In this document: in pieces, positions 19,284 to 26,954 of the stretch
Layout: each line of letters opens with the position of its first letter
Position numbering within the stretch: position 1 is the stretch's first letter
Source: Mesorhizobium sp. ES1-1
GTDB taxonomy: Bacteria > Pseudomonadota > Alphaproteobacteria > Rhizobiales > Rhizobiaceae
Direction: 5' to 3'
Assembly: GCF_020164785.1 (NCBI RefSeq)
Contig: NZ_JAIUGX010000011.1
Coordinates: 1-64,000, forward strand
Length of the DNA: 64,000 bases
Notes under the pieces: generated by a model
What the model saw: only the letters and a program-made list of their open reading frames with translations
Told to the model about the DNA's origin: nothing
The model's database searches: none
Position numbers and translations under genes: made by a program

Positions 19284-19401
19284 ATTCAGGTCAGGCCGAG
19301 CCGAAAATGCCGGATTCCGAGAACCGGAGCGGAGCGTAATTTTCGTACGTGAGCACCGGAAGCGGAGGTATCTGGTATTTGCAGGCCGGCATCACCTGAA
19401 T
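19284..19401. repeat. 118-base block bounded by inverted repeats
   Basis: ATTCAGGT at 19284 and ACCTGAAT at 19394 are perfect 8-bp inverted arms, and inside them GGCC occurs near both ends. The block fills most of the 158-base gap between the molybdenum subunit gene and the MoaD-like gene. It could be a dispersed palindromic element or a structured intergenic RNA. I see no supported gene inside it. Confidence 0.4.
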
Positions 19402-19419
19402 ACCAACACAGCTTAAGCG

Positions 19420-19665
19420 ATGGTCGAAGTCACCCTATGGGGCGCGCTCGGCCAGCTCGCCGGCGGCAAGACCAAGGTCGAGATCGAGGCCAAGGACATC
19501 AGGGAGCTGTTCAGGAAACTGGCTGAACAGTATCCCGCCTTCGAGCCATGGATCGACAAGGGGATCGCCGTGGCAATCGACGGCACGATCTATCGTGACA
19601 CGTGGAGCAAGGAGCTGCCGCAGGGGGCGGAGATCTTTTTGCTGCCGAGGTTGGCGGGGGGATAG
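19420..19665 (+). CDS. MoaD/ThiS-family sulfur-carrier-like protein
   Basis: 81-residue beta-grasp protein. The fold pattern and the C-terminal Gly-Gly (LPRLAGG) are those of MoaD and ThiS, which carry a thiocarboxylate on the last glycine. It reads VTLWGALGQLAGG at the N-terminus and GIAVAIDG in the middle. It lies downstream of the molybdenum hydroxylase, which needs molybdopterin, so an operon-specific sulfur carrier is plausible. No MoaE partner is in the window, and a general housekeeping MoaD may exist elsewhere. Confidence 0.7.
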   Translation: MVEVTLWGALGQLAGGKTKVEIEAKDIRELFRKLAEQYPAFEPWIDKGIAVAIDGTIYRDTWSKELPQGAEIFLLPRLAGG

Positions 19666-19825
19666 CCCGCTGCCTTCACTTGGCGTCAAGGTTTCGAATG
19701 TTCTTGGTGAGGCCGGAAGTAGATTGCTTGATATTGTGTAGAAAAACTAACTGCGGACTTATTGACGATATAAATTAGCTGAGGTAATTTTGGCGCCTCA
19801 TTACCACGTGTTAAACGTGCATCCG

Positions 19826-20761
19826 TCAGAATTCCATTTCATATTTCCAGATTCGGCCGATTCCCTCGCTAGCATCGGCCGCGTAGCTTTCTGAAAATGG
19901 AAATATGATGCTGGCAGCCGTCCCGCGACACTCCCGAATGTAGAACAACGCAAAGCCGAGAGCGCTCGGTTTAGTGGATAGTGGTGATAGGTAGAGATTG
20001 TCGATGCCGCTCGAGAGCCGCTCCTTGCCGACGAGGTCGCTTAGAACCGTGGCGGTAGCAAAGGGGTCAGCCGCAGGCGCAAACAATTCACGTGCACCTT
20101 CTCCAAGGGCATCTCTTGCTCTTCTCGTTCGAAGGACACCTTGCTGATACATGTCAGCCTTTAGAGAGGGTAAGCCTAGTAGCACTACCTTGCGAGCCTT
20201 GTCCTTGTCCTCGGCCACTTCCGCAGTTAGTCGATCTTCAAAGCCTGCATTTATAATCAACAGGTCGTCGCGGGTCTTGTTGGCGGTAATACCTTCGTAG
20301 CCGGCGACCTGTCGCACGGTGTGCACACGATCGCTCGCGAATTGAGTATCGTCGAGTCGCTTATAGTGACCCGGCTCCGCATAGACAATGTCGACCTTCT
20401 TCGCACCTTTCTCGGAAAGATAGTGCACTAGGTAAAGCATGTGTGGACGCATGAAGCCGGTCACATCCACACATATAGAAACCGTTTTCAAATCAACGCC
20501 CCTCAGACGTTCCTCGAAGTACTCGAACATGAAGTCGTCTTCACGCCGCGCATCGCTGGTGAACGAACCAGGCGGAACCCGATCCTTTGTAAGCCCGTAC
20601 TCGGCATGCGAAACCCAGTCTTTCTGCTTGGCTGACACAGCATCGAAGACCCTTAAAACCCTCTCCGTTGGGTTATGAGCAGAAATAAAAACGTCCCATT
20701 TGGCCGAGGCCAAATCGTTTAGCGTAGTGTTGTCACGGTACAGATAGGTGTAGTCGGTCAT
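19826..20761 (-). CDS. unrecognised alpha/beta protein, last gene of the thyX operon
   Basis: 311 residues that I cannot assign to a family. The pattern is an alternating alpha/beta (Rossmann-like) core: a strand KWDVFISAHN at 21-30, then SICVDVTGFMRPHMLYLVHYL from about 95 to 115 (strand, turn, helix), then a strand VDIVYAEP at 123-130. A later part has LLIINAGFEDRL and KVVLLGLPSLKADMY. No signal peptide or membrane segment is seen. Its start overlaps the stop of the ATPase gene by 4 bp, so the two are probably made together. A sensor or effector role is guesswork; a nucleotide- or ligand-binding fold is the most that can be inferred. Confidence 0.75.
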   Translation of the reverse strand: MTDYTYLYRDNTTLNDLASAKWDVFISAHNPTERVLRVFDAVSAKQKDWVSHAEYGLTKDRVPPGSFTSDARREDDFMFEYFEERLRGVDLKTVSICVDVTGFMRPHMLYLVHYLSEKGAKKVDIVYAEPGHYKRLDDTQFASDRVHTVRQVAGYEGITANKTRDDLLIINAGFEDRLTAEVAEDKDKARKVVLLGLPSLKADMYQQGVLRTRRARDALGEGARELFAPAADPFATATVLSDLVGKERLSSGIDNLYLSPLSTKPSALGFALFYIRECRGTAASIIFPFSESYAADASEGIGRIWKYEMEF

Positions 20762-22782
20762 TGGAACAGCCCAAGCTGTTCGGAGCCTTCTTCCCTTTGG
20801 TTGCGGAACGGCGCCATTACTCGGCCGCGGAATTTGCGGACCAGGTCATCATAAGCGGTCTTTCTATCAGGAAGGAATATCGCATTAAAATCTGAGGTCG
20901 ATAGTGGCATAACCCCACGTCTGGCGAGGGGTAAGTCCCATCGAGGAGCTAGCATTGGACTAAGCTGGAACTTGGCGGTGATGTTCTCAGAGTTCCGCTC
21001 ACGCTGCCCGCCTGGCACGCGGTGGATGAATGCACGTGCTTCAGCCAGTTTCAGAATACGACGGGCCTCCTGATCCAAGTCCTGTTCTGCAACACTAAAG
21101 CTAGATAGTGAGACTTCTATTGGCTTGTCGGCGAAGCGATTTACTCTAAATAGATTCGCCAATCGTTCAACCGCTGTTTGCACGAGTAGCCCATCTTCGC
21201 CTGCCTTCCTCATGTTGTTATAGTACCAATTCGACGCCTCCAGTACGCCCCGCTGCTGGGATCTCAAGGAGATCACCCCCCCGTCGAAGGGGCGCTCATC
21301 GTGGAAGACAGCCCATTCAAACGTCGATCGAAGTACCGTTAGAAGTGCCCTTGGTATCCCTGCGGACATCGTGATAAACGTTCCGATACCACAATAAATC
21401 TGAGCTTCACCATTCTCACGCAACAATTGTGCTGCAAGATCGTCACTATAGTGCTGAAGGGCCTGTTTATAGCTACTTTGCGGTGACTCTTCGCCGGCTT
21501 GATACCGCCGAAAACGGGCTCCAACATCACCCAGCGCCTCATCAAAAGAACGCCTTTTCGCTAATTCTTGATAGAGAAGCAAAAGGTTCAGCTTCTCGAT
21601 GATTGGAAACTCTGGGCTGGAGAGAACTTCTTCGGCGTGCCCTGCTTTTGCCTCATCCAATCTCATCGAGGCCAGGACCTTTCGGAGATTCGTGAAATGA
21701 ACTCGCTGCCCTCCAGGTTGTTGCTTCAGCCGAGTTGGCCATAATGCATTCGACCAGCTGGTGTCAAAAAAACCGAAATACTGGTCGAGGAAGCCGGTTA
21801 CAGATCCGTCTGTATCGCGCCCTGACCCGCTCGCGAGACGCTTGGCTATCAATGCCTTCACAAAGTCGCTGTACTGACTTTTGTGCTCCCGAAATTCCAA
21901 GTCGAGATGAATCTCTCGGTATTCCGAGTCGGCTTGGTTTTCCTCACCTCCGCTGTTGGTCTTTTGCGTCTTCACGCCATATGACCTTGCGCCTATGCGA
22001 AAGGTAGTTGGCGGCTCTTTCTCACGAAGCAGGGTGTTGACGTGCACCTGCTGCGGGTCCGTTAGGTTCTCGAACTCGTCGATGTCGTAGGAAAATAGAA
22101 CGTCCCGGAGAAATGTATAGCGACCGCTGAGGACCTTCGGAATGCCAAAAACAAGCTTGCCTCGAGTCGCGGTGATCTGGACGTCAAGAGAACCTTTGAT
22201 GAGGCAGTTGTTGATCTCAAAGTCGAGTGTCTTTTGGGCCTCACTCAAGGCGGAGCTAAGCCCTAGCAATGTGGGAGCCGGGAGATTAGGCTTAACGTCA
22301 AACAAGGTCACGAGTTCGTCAACTAGGTCATTCTCGTCTCCGTCGAGCGCTCCCAGTCCCAAGTCCATTGCGACATACAGAAGATGCTGGGCGAGCCATA
22401 GTTCGAAGTAATATGAGAAGAGTTCATCCCAGAGTTCCGGAAGCTGACGCTTACCTGAGAACCGGCTCGATTGCAGACCGCTGCACCTAACATATAGCCC
22501 AATGTAGCCGTCATCTGAGATGCCTTCCCTCGCATCCAGATCGCGGCTCTTGTACCGCAGTTTTTGAAGCTCATACGCCTGATGTCTCATCAGGTGCGTC
22601 TTGCCACTTCCTTTCGCCCCTAAAATGAACGTAGGCATGGGGGACGTGGGATGGTCTAGCTCCGCCAGTTCGTCGGCTTCACCATCGTCCATCATTCGCA
22701 CCCAAAGACTTTCGATCTGCTGGTCGTTGAGGTCAACCGCCTTCGTGATAGCGAACGGGTTTGCGTATCGGGCTATCGGCAT
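20758..22782 (-). CDS. ORC/CDC6-type AAA ATPase
   Basis: 674-residue P-loop ATPase. The N-terminus NPFAITKAVDLNDQQI precedes Walker A GAKGSGKTH at residues 55-63, and Walker B with the acidic pair is in FSYDIDEFENL (about 230-240), followed by a sensor-like TTFRIGAR. The N-terminal pattern and KTHLMRH match a bacterial group of ORC/CDC6-like ATPases that I recall from computational surveys of conflict systems; this could not be checked here. The C-terminal 400 residues are helical with no recognised domain. It starts 3 bases after the PRTase-like gene and overlaps the next gene by 4 bp. Confidence 0.82.
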   Translation of the reverse strand: MPIARYANPFAITKAVDLNDQQIESLWVRMMDDGEADELAELDHPTSPMPTFILGAKGSGKTHLMRHQAYELQKLRYKSRDLDAREGISDDGYIGLYVRCSGLQSSRFSGKRQLPELWDELFSYYFELWLAQHLLYVAMDLGLGALDGDENDLVDELVTLFDVKPNLPAPTLLGLSSALSEAQKTLDFEINNCLIKGSLDVQITATRGKLVFGIPKVLSGRYTFLRDVLFSYDIDEFENLTDPQQVHVNTLLREKEPPTTFRIGARSYGVKTQKTNSGGEENQADSEYREIHLDLEFREHKSQYSDFVKALIAKRLASGSGRDTDGSVTGFLDQYFGFFDTSWSNALWPTRLKQQPGGQRVHFTNLRKVLASMRLDEAKAGHAEEVLSSPEFPIIEKLNLLLLYQELAKRRSFDEALGDVGARFRRYQAGEESPQSSYKQALQHYSDDLAAQLLRENGEAQIYCGIGTFITMSAGIPRALLTVLRSTFEWAVFHDERPFDGGVISLRSQQRGVLEASNWYYNNMRKAGEDGLLVQTAVERLANLFRVNRFADKPIEVSLSSFSVAEQDLDQEARRILKLAEARAFIHRVPGGQRERNSENITAKFQLSPMLAPRWDLPLARRGVMPLSTSDFNAIFLPDRKTAYDDLVRKFRGRVMAPFRNQREEGSEQLGLFQ

Positions 22783-22785
22783 CAG

Positions 22786-23748
22786 TTAACCGTAATTCTT
22801 GTGGTAGCGTTTAAACATTGGGTCCCATGCATGGGGTGGATTGCCCTCGCCCCAAAAAATTGGCAGCGTGTTGTCAGGTGTGTTGTGACTGAACCCCAAA
22901 AGTAGCTGACCATCCTTGTACCCTAAGGGATGCTTCGACCAAAGCTGATGACCATGCTTTTCACAGGTCGCTCGCACCTTCAGCCGATCATATCGACCAT
23001 CTTGGCTGCTAAATATCCTCGACCCGGGCTCCAAGGTCTTGAAAGAGTGATCGAGTTCAAAAACAGACGCGACATAGTCGTACCGGTTCAGATCGCGAAC
23101 TGCCTTCAGACCCAGATCAGTCGCGAAAAGCACCAGGTAATGGATTTTAACGTCCGGCTTCAGCTTTCGAAGCGGTTCAACCAAATCCCTTGAGTACTGC
23201 TCTGCCTGAGTTCCGGACCCGCAAAGATCGTCAATAAATACATAGCGCTCAATTTTTTTATCTCGTACAGACAGCACCTGCGAATCACCTGCTGTCTCGC
23301 GACTAAAAATCTCGTGTGAATTGATAAATGCAGTCCTGGGAAGTGAATTCTCCTGCCTAAAATAGTATAGAAGATGTACGCCACTCTCAGATGGGTTGCC
23401 AACGCCAAGAAATCGAGTGGCCTCAAGTTGCTTCGCGAATTCCCTTTGAAGGAGATCGGTATCCGTGGTATCTCCATTGGCGCGGCGGACGCCGTGAATG
23501 ATCGGTGTTTTGAATAGGTCGCGATACAAAGAAACTAGTAGCGCTCTAATTTCTATTTGTCCAAAGTATATAAAATTTGTTAATAAGTAGAGAGCATGTA
23601 TCCGCTCATCATCCAAGATGTTTTCAGTGGTTTCGAACTGATTTACCCACGTCTCGATATGATTTATTGAATGCTGACGCTCCCAAATTGTCTCGGACAG
23701 AGACTTAAGCTTCTCATACAGAAGATCGACAACGTCTTGCTTTCTCAT
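22786..23748 (-). CDS. phosphoribosyltransferase-like protein
   Basis: 320 residues. The only clear motif is YVFIDDLCGSGTQA at 169-182, which has the hydrophobic strand, acidic pair and Gly-Ser-Gly-Thr loop of type I phosphoribosyltransferases that bind PRPP. The 160 residues before it are helical and do not match any purine, pyrimidine or pyridine PRTase I know. It is placed between a DNA methyltransferase (3-bp gap) and an ORC-type ATPase (3-bp gap), not in a nucleotide-salvage context. A regulatory or effector PRTase of a defence system is the favoured reading, by context only. Confidence 0.75.
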   Translation of the reverse strand: MRKQDVVDLLYEKLKSLSETIWERQHSINHIETWVNQFETTENILDDERIHALYLLTNFIYFGQIEIRALLVSLYRDLFKTPIIHGVRRANGDTTDTDLLQREFAKQLEATRFLGVGNPSESGVHLLYYFRQENSLPRTAFINSHEIFSRETAGDSQVLSVRDKKIERYVFIDDLCGSGTQAEQYSRDLVEPLRKLKPDVKIHYLVLFATDLGLKAVRDLNRYDYVASVFELDHSFKTLEPGSRIFSSQDGRYDRLKVRATCEKHGHQLWSKHPLGYKDGQLLLGFSHNTPDNTLPIFWGEGNPPHAWDPMFKRYHKNYG

Positions 23749-23751
23749 CGG

Positions 23752-25077
23752 CTATTTCCGAAACAGGAAGACATGCTCTTGGGTGATCATGCCTGCGGTT
23801 CGGTTACGTTTTGTCATAAGGCCGCGCGATTTAATAGTGTCAACGAGTTCGCAAAGTAGCATTAGGCCCTCCTCTTCAAAGAATCCTCTGATGAACTGGC
23901 TCGTCATGACGGGCATCCCGCATACCCGATTGTCGCCCATCACAAGTACCAAGTGGCCGCCTGTCCTTAGGCTCGCGACCACAGCTTTCGCGGCGTCACG
24001 CATTTCCGCTAAATATACCCGTAAAATGTTGGCGCGAAGAGGGTTTATTTCAGCTATTGTCCGCAATATTGGGTGGGCAGCGTCGAATATTTCTGAGCTG
24101 CGATCCGTTCGCTCGCGAGCGTTAAGATGCTCTCTACCAATATTCAGTGTTTCAAGCGTTCTGAGTTTGTCTTGCGGAACCATTCCGAGCCAACCAAGGC
24201 TGAGCGAAGAGGCCCTTATATACTTCTGCGCTCCGGCATAGGGTGGCGACGTAATAATGAGATCAGCCTGCGCATGAACAGATGGTGCAGAAGTCAGCCG
24301 GACACGTGCATCTTTCCCAATAAAGAACGGAAGACTGTTCTGTGGTAGGGAGGCAGCGCGTACAGCATTAGCTGTCGCAATGCGTTTGAACGTGGAGAGA
24401 ACATCAGGTGCCTCGCGTTTTGGACCCTTGTATCTAACCGGCACCGACATCCTAGGGTCTGCAAGGCTGACCTTCCGCACGGTCTGAGAGAATGCGACCT
24501 GGATAAACTGCTTGGTGAGGGGATCAACTATTTCATCAATAACCGAACGGATTTGACCGAGTTGAAGTTGCACATCTGGGGTGAACCACTTGCCAACATT
24601 CACCACCGGCTGGAATACAGACGGGCGTGCGGCCTTTGCACGCTCTGCAACCCGCGCCAGGTCGTCGGATGTCTGCCCCAGGTCGACGTGTGTCGTCTTT
24701 ACGCTTGCGATTAATCTAGCTAGTGGATTTGCATCAGAGCCAGCAATTCGCTGGCCGGCCAACAGTCCTTCGACAAGTACCGTTCCCGTACCGCAAAATG
24801 GGTCGTAAACAGTTCCATTCTTGGGTGCCAGAGAGGGGCAATTAACGAAGAAGATCGGTATGTTTGGCAGCAGTTTCGCCGGATAGGAGTGCATCAAATG
24901 GGTGGCTCGATCGGCGCCCGAGCCAACAGGAACGAGCTTCCTGAAGTCTACTTCAACTGGCCGGCCGGTTGAAGCATAGGCACTGCACATCTCAGAAAGG
25001 GCTTCGTCGAAGCACCAGCCTGCCTGAGTAGGCCGACCATCCCTCCTATCCGCGGCAAGCTCGCTGGAGGTAGTCAA
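23752..25077 (-). CDS. DNA amino-methyltransferase (N6-adenine or N4-cytosine type)
   Basis: 441-residue SAM-dependent methyltransferase. Motif I is DPFCGTGT at 92-99, followed by the acidic SDANPLA, and the catalytic motif IV TSPPY is at 276-280. The roughly 180 residues between them could hold the target-recognition part. HSYPAKLLP before motif I is typical of N4/N6 DNA methyltransferases. The start is TTG at 25077, overlapping the thyX stop as TTGA. No restriction endonuclease is nearby, so it is not a simple restriction-modification pair. It may mark self DNA for the rest of the operon, which is inference. Confidence 0.82.
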   Translation of the reverse strand: MTTSSELAADRRDGRPTQAGWCFDEALSEMCSAYASTGRPVEVDFRKLVPVGSGADRATHLMHSYPAKLLPNIPIFFVNCPSLAPKNGTVYDPFCGTGTVLVEGLLAGQRIAGSDANPLARLIASVKTTHVDLGQTSDDLARVAERAKAARPSVFQPVVNVGKWFTPDVQLQLGQIRSVIDEIVDPLTKQFIQVAFSQTVRKVSLADPRMSVPVRYKGPKREAPDVLSTFKRIATANAVRAASLPQNSLPFFIGKDARVRLTSAPSVHAQADLIITSPPYAGAQKYIRASSLSLGWLGMVPQDKLRTLETLNIGREHLNARERTDRSSEIFDAAHPILRTIAEINPLRANILRVYLAEMRDAAKAVVASLRTGGHLVLVMGDNRVCGMPVMTSQFIRGFFEEEGLMLLCELVDTIKSRGLMTKRNRTAGMITQEHVFLFRK

Positions 25078-26003
25078 CGCAGTATTTCGCTAAGTTCGAT
25101 CCATTCGCGCCTGCCCAAGCCGCTGCTCTCTTCTGTGACCGCCTCGCCGGCCAGCATGCGCCTAATCACCTTCACGGCGGTCGATGAGAAGGTGGCAGAC
25201 TGAAGTCTATGCTCTAAAAATGCCTCGTAGGTAAGGGGAACCCATGCGCTCATTATATCCAATATTACGTCGGCATATGAGCGAATTTCGTACTGCGCAT
25301 GTGGGTCGGCACGAAGTTGCAAGAACCCCATCAAGTTGTGAAGATTAACTTTCCAGTACCATTGCGTGTAGAATCCGACCGTCAGATTTGCCCTTGCAAG
25401 TTCTCTGGCCAGTCCGTCGCTATGTTCAGTTCTCTTTGTGCCATCCTCGTTGAGGTTGAGAAGCGTTAGGTACTCGTCATATGATCGTTGCGCTGTCTCC
25501 TTCAGAATCGTCAGCGCCCTCTCAGCCTCATCGCCGGACAATACCTGTCCTCGTCCCTGGCGATTGGATATTGACTGGGAGGCTAAGTGCTCGGGCGCGG
25601 GCACATAGAATTCCCTATCTAGAACTGAGTACCTTGCGGAGTATTCGTTTACGCTGGCCGTCCGATGCCTGATCCATTGCCTCGCAACAAATATTGGCAG
25701 CTTAACGTGGAGCTTGATCTCGGCCATCTCGAATGGCGTGGTATGGCGATGCCGGAGCAGATAGTTGATCAACCCCCTGTCCTCCGACACCTGCTTTGTG
25801 CCCCGGCCATACGAAACTCGGGCTGCCTGCACTACTGAACTGTCATTGCCCATGTAGTCCACCACACGAACAAATCCGTGGTCGAGCACTGGAACTGGCG
25901 TAAACAGCCTATCCTCAAGCCCAGGCGATATCTCTCGGTAAGTCGCGCTTGGGGGCGATGTCCGCTGCTCCTCCGCTTGAGCGTAGGGATCGATTTTGTC
26001 CAT
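25074..26003 (-). CDS. thyX: flavin-dependent thymidylate synthase
   Basis: ThyX converts dUMP to dTMP using methylene-tetrahydrofolate and FAD. The hallmark RHRTASVNEYSARYS lies at residues 112-126 counted from the ATG at 26003, preceded by FVARQWI; other family stretches such as YTQWYWK and RADPHAQYEIR are intact. The protein is 309 residues from this start (GAGG 9 bases before); an in-frame ATG at 26018 adds five residues. It leads the low-GC operon and overlaps the methyltransferase start by 4 bp. Whether it is the cell's only thymidylate synthase cannot be judged here. It looks catalytically complete. Confidence 0.92.
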   Translation of the reverse strand: MDKIDPYAQAEEQRTSPPSATYREISPGLEDRLFTPVPVLDHGFVRVVDYMGNDSSVVQAARVSYGRGTKQVSEDRGLINYLLRHRHTTPFEMAEIKLHVKLPIFVARQWIRHRTASVNEYSARYSVLDREFYVPAPEHLASQSISNRQGRGQVLSGDEAERALTILKETAQRSYDEYLTLLNLNEDGTKRTEHSDGLARELARANLTVGFYTQWYWKVNLHNLMGFLQLRADPHAQYEIRSYADVILDIMSAWVPLTYEAFLEHRLQSATFSSTAVKVIRRMLAGEAVTEESSGLGRREWIELSEILR

Positions 26004-26241
26004 CGCCGTGTGCCTCATGATAAGCTCAACTCATGGTATCCGAACGTTCCGAGAAACTGAAGCGGGTCTGGCATATTGCACCTTGGCGGCGCTTAAGCTC
26101 CAACCGAGTTCGCGGCCCAGGCGCTCCAGCGCGTTCGTAACCATTCTGATCCGGCAAAGCCAGCTGTCGAATAGTTGAAGCTTTATCCTCCCCCGTGGGT
26201 TATCCGCTAACCACCACCATTCCACACGGAGCCACTCCCCA

Positions 26242-26727
26242 GTGAGCGTAGCCTTTGCCAAGGAGGAAAGTGCGGAGGCGGCGTCGGAAACCGTGCTGCC
26301 GGCTCGGCCCATCTCCGATCGGATCAACCTCGTCACCGAGGCGGGTCTCAAGATGCTAAGGGATGAATTGGCGCGCGCCCGGCAGGCGCTCGAGGCGGCC
26401 GGCGCGTTGGAAGATGTCAACGAGAGGCGGCGGCATTCTGCCGTTCCGGTTCGCGATGTCACCTATTATGCCGAACGCGTCCGTACGGCTCAGCTCATGC
26501 CGGTGCCGACGTCTCATGACGTGATCGCCTTCGGGCACACCGTCACCTTCGCGCGCGATGATGGCCGCACCCAGACCTTCCGCATCGTCGGCGAGGATGA
26601 GGCCAACCCGGCGCAAGCGTCGATCTCGCATGGTTCGCCGGTGGCGATCGCGCTGATTGGCAAGAGCGTTGGCGATGTTGTTCAGCTCGGCCAGCGCGAA
26701 CTCGAGATCCTGTCCATTTCCTCGTAG
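26242..26727 (+). CDS. GreA/GreB-family transcription elongation factor-like protein
   Basis: 161 residues from a GTG start with CGGAG 10 bases upstream. The N-terminal half is a coiled coil (DRINLVTEAGLKMLRDEL onward) and the C-terminal half is the FKBP-like domain with the family stretch RIVGEDEANPAQASISHGSP and ALIGKSVGDVV. The acidic tip that GreA/GreB inserts into the RNA polymerase channel is altered (GALEDVNERRRH instead of the usual GDLxENAEY). It may therefore bind polymerase without normal cleavage-stimulating activity. It stands alone, divergent from the thyX operon. Confidence 0.85.
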   Translation: MSVAFAKEESAEAASETVLPARPISDRINLVTEAGLKMLRDELARARQALEAAGALEDVNERRRHSAVPVRDVTYYAERVRTAQLMPVPTSHDVIAFGHTVTFARDDGRTQTFRIVGEDEANPAQASISHGSPVAIALIGKSVGDVVQLGQRELEILSISS

Positions 26728-26954
26728 ACCAGCCCCGCCGCCTGCGCCCGGATATCCGTGGAGGACAGGTTCGGGTTCGGGGCACCGTGGTCGCCATTAG
26801 GTCGGCGCCCTCCAAGCCGCCTTACTGTCTCGAAGGGGTCTGTGGTCGGAACGAGCTTGTCGCGTGGAAAGGCCGACCAGATCGCCGGCGTACGGCGATG
26901 GGCGCAATACCAGGATCGGGGCTTTGTTGAAGACACGGCGCAAGCCGGCATTAA

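Larger units (their letters stand above)
19690..26020. other. low-GC accessory block carrying the thyX-methyltransferase-PRTase-ORC operon
   Basis: Base composition changes sharply here. The line 23221-23280, for example, has 23 G or C out of 60, while 18301-18360 has 38 out of 60. All five genes in the block run on the minus strand with no gap larger than 3 bp. No integrase, transposase, tRNA or flanking direct repeat is visible, so the mode of entry is unknown. The composition and gene types suggest horizontal acquisition. Confidence 0.7.

Noticed and set aside
26031..26144. Possible 37-residue minus-strand peptide upstream of thyX
   Set aside because: No good ribosome-binding site and no known relative; it lies in the promoter region of thyX.
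26728..26954. A gene in the 227-base gap between the GreA-like and glycosyltransferase genes (open frame on the minus strand with FPRDKLVPTTDPFETV and LSSTDIR)
   Set aside because: No ribosome-binding site, no recognisable family and it is bounded by two converging genes; too weak to call, though a decayed gene fragment cannot be excluded.
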